64,000 bases of DNA. Origin: Lycorma delicatula (taxonomy: Eukaryota; Arthropoda; Insecta; Hemiptera; Fulgoridae). The first letter of the stretch is position 1; every line of letters begins with the position of its first letter. Below are positions 63,200 through 64,000 of the stretch, piece after piece. A model generated the notes under the pieces. It worked only from the letters and a program-made list of their open reading frames with translations, searched no databases and was not told the origin of the DNA. Position numbers and translations under genes: made by a program. The stretch covers positions 65,987,529 through 66,051,528 of the forward strand of contig NC_134456.1 in NCBI RefSeq assembly GCF_047948215.1, given 5' to 3'.

Positions 63200-64000
63200 C
63201 TGTCGGTCTAATATCGGTTCGCCAGAAGCGAAACGGAAACGGAGTAAGGAAACAGATAAAATTAGAAGAGAGTTAAGAAGTAGACAGGCTATTTTCAGCA
63301 ATAGTGCACTAACACTAAGACATCGTGTGGTTACGAGAGAGAATAGTAACTTCCAGAAAATAAGCCTTCTTTTTGATTGCCCGGGAAATAAAAGGTTGTG
63401 CTGATTGTCCTGTGAAGGAAATACGTAAGACTTTTAACGGTCTGTACGTCGAAATCTTGAATGATAGTCCATCTCAAAATTTTCAAGCGTAAAAAAAGAT
63501 CGGTGAATTCACCGTGTTTGTACAACCTCACAGCGCCCCTCATCGAAAGCGGTTGTTGTTTGCCGTAATCTTCTTAATTACACAGAAGAAGAAATAGTGG
63601 AGGAATTGTCAAGTCAAGGTGTGATTCAATGCCGCAAGTTGATCGTGAGGAGAAATGGTGAGGTTCTGTTCCTTTTACTTCGGTACAAAGGCACACAACT
63701 ACAAAGGCACCACAACTGTCGTTCAAGAAACTGTCCGGTTTACAAAATGGAGACGGCGATTCAGGAAAAACTCCGCAAAAAGCAAGGAAAATTGTAAGTA
63801 GTCCAACACCTCGACCGACAACGACTTACGCTGTCGCTTCTTCACCAAAATTTAACGCGGAACAGTTGCTTTCTACACTTGTACCAAGCCTTGCTGCTAT
63901 GGTTCAAAGAATCATAGATACTAGAATTAAACAACAAAAAAAAACCCCAGTGAAACCCGTAAAGATGCAGCCACTAAAGGTTGTTGTACATAAGGATGGT
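63200..64000 (+). pseudogene. LINE ORF1 (gag-like) remnant, continues past the window
   Basis: Frameshifted + strand translation gives, in order, EIKGCADCPVKEIRKTFNGL (from about 63385), KIGEFTVFVQPHSAP, then LLNYTEEEIVEELSSQGVIQ and CRKLIVRRNGE (63573-63660), then HNCRSRNCPVYKMETAIQEK and KFNAEQLLSTLVPSLAAMVQ to the window end. The EEEIVEEL..QGV..CRKL and CP.YK.E.AIQEK blocks are those of ORF1 proteins of I/Jockey-type LINEs. The segment between RRNGE and CRSRNCP is far too short: most of the CCHC knuckle region seems deleted. Frames break at least twice. Nucleic-acid-binding role is known for the family; this copy is not functional. Confidence 0.7.

Overview
This is a 64 kb piece of a nuclear insect genome. 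It is strongly A+T rich by eye, with long introns, many dinucleotide runs and a heavy load of decayed transposable elements. The only host genes I can support are three cuticular-protein genes, all on the + strand. I see no rRNA, functional tRNA, CRISPR, operon or other bacterial feature. The gene family and the mix of mobile elements suggest a hemipteran insect, but that is an inference and I cannot name the species.

Gene backbone. The three genes lie at about 3.1-12.0 kb, 32.8-38.2 kb and 46.9-52.5 kb. Each has the same plan: a coding micro-exon (MIQ or M(M)AK), a second exon carrying the rest of the signal peptide plus a linker, and a last exon starting with a Rebers-Riddiford (RR-2, pro-resilin type) chitin-binding domain. 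All introns are phase 0. The third gene is a clear pro-resilin: it begins EPPV..YLP after the signal peptide, has PSSSYG(T/A)P elastic motifs, then an RR domain, then GGYAGGVG repeats. The second is a short version without long elastic repeats. The first is diverged: its 198-residue second exon is hydrophilic and unlike resilin. The three appear to be tandem paralogues whose secreted products would join chitin-bound, possibly dityrosine-crosslinked, cuticle.

Mobile elements by region. Intron 1 of gene 1 (3.1-7.3 kb) holds a SINE copy, a LINE tail and a mariner fragment; its intron 2 holds a broken DDE transposase. 12.3-14.3 kb: a dispersed AT-rich repeat, a Jockey-like LINE 3' end (-) and a SINE with perfect target-site duplications. 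17.2-18.9 kb: a decayed multi-copy element protein (-). 21.5-22.4 kb: a LINE reverse-transcriptase fragment (-). 23.8-24.7 kb: a mariner-like element with long terminal inverted repeats. 29.0-30.6 kb: a second Jockey-like LINE (-). 30.7-31.4 kb and 41.7-42.5 kb: two copies of one MITE-like element; the second carries a nested SINE with a perfect 11-bp target-site duplication, and the first preserves the empty site. 49.06-49.39 kb: a full-length SINE inside intron 1 of gene 3. 56.7-59.0 kb: a GC-richer R1-clade LINE that has lost its catalytic FADD box. 63.2-64.0 kb: a LINE ORF1 (gag-like) fragment running off the window.

No new biochemical system is evident. The most distinctive items are the micro-exon pro-resilin cluster with a diverged first member, the nested SINE/MITE pair with its empty site, and several perfect or near-perfect hairpins.
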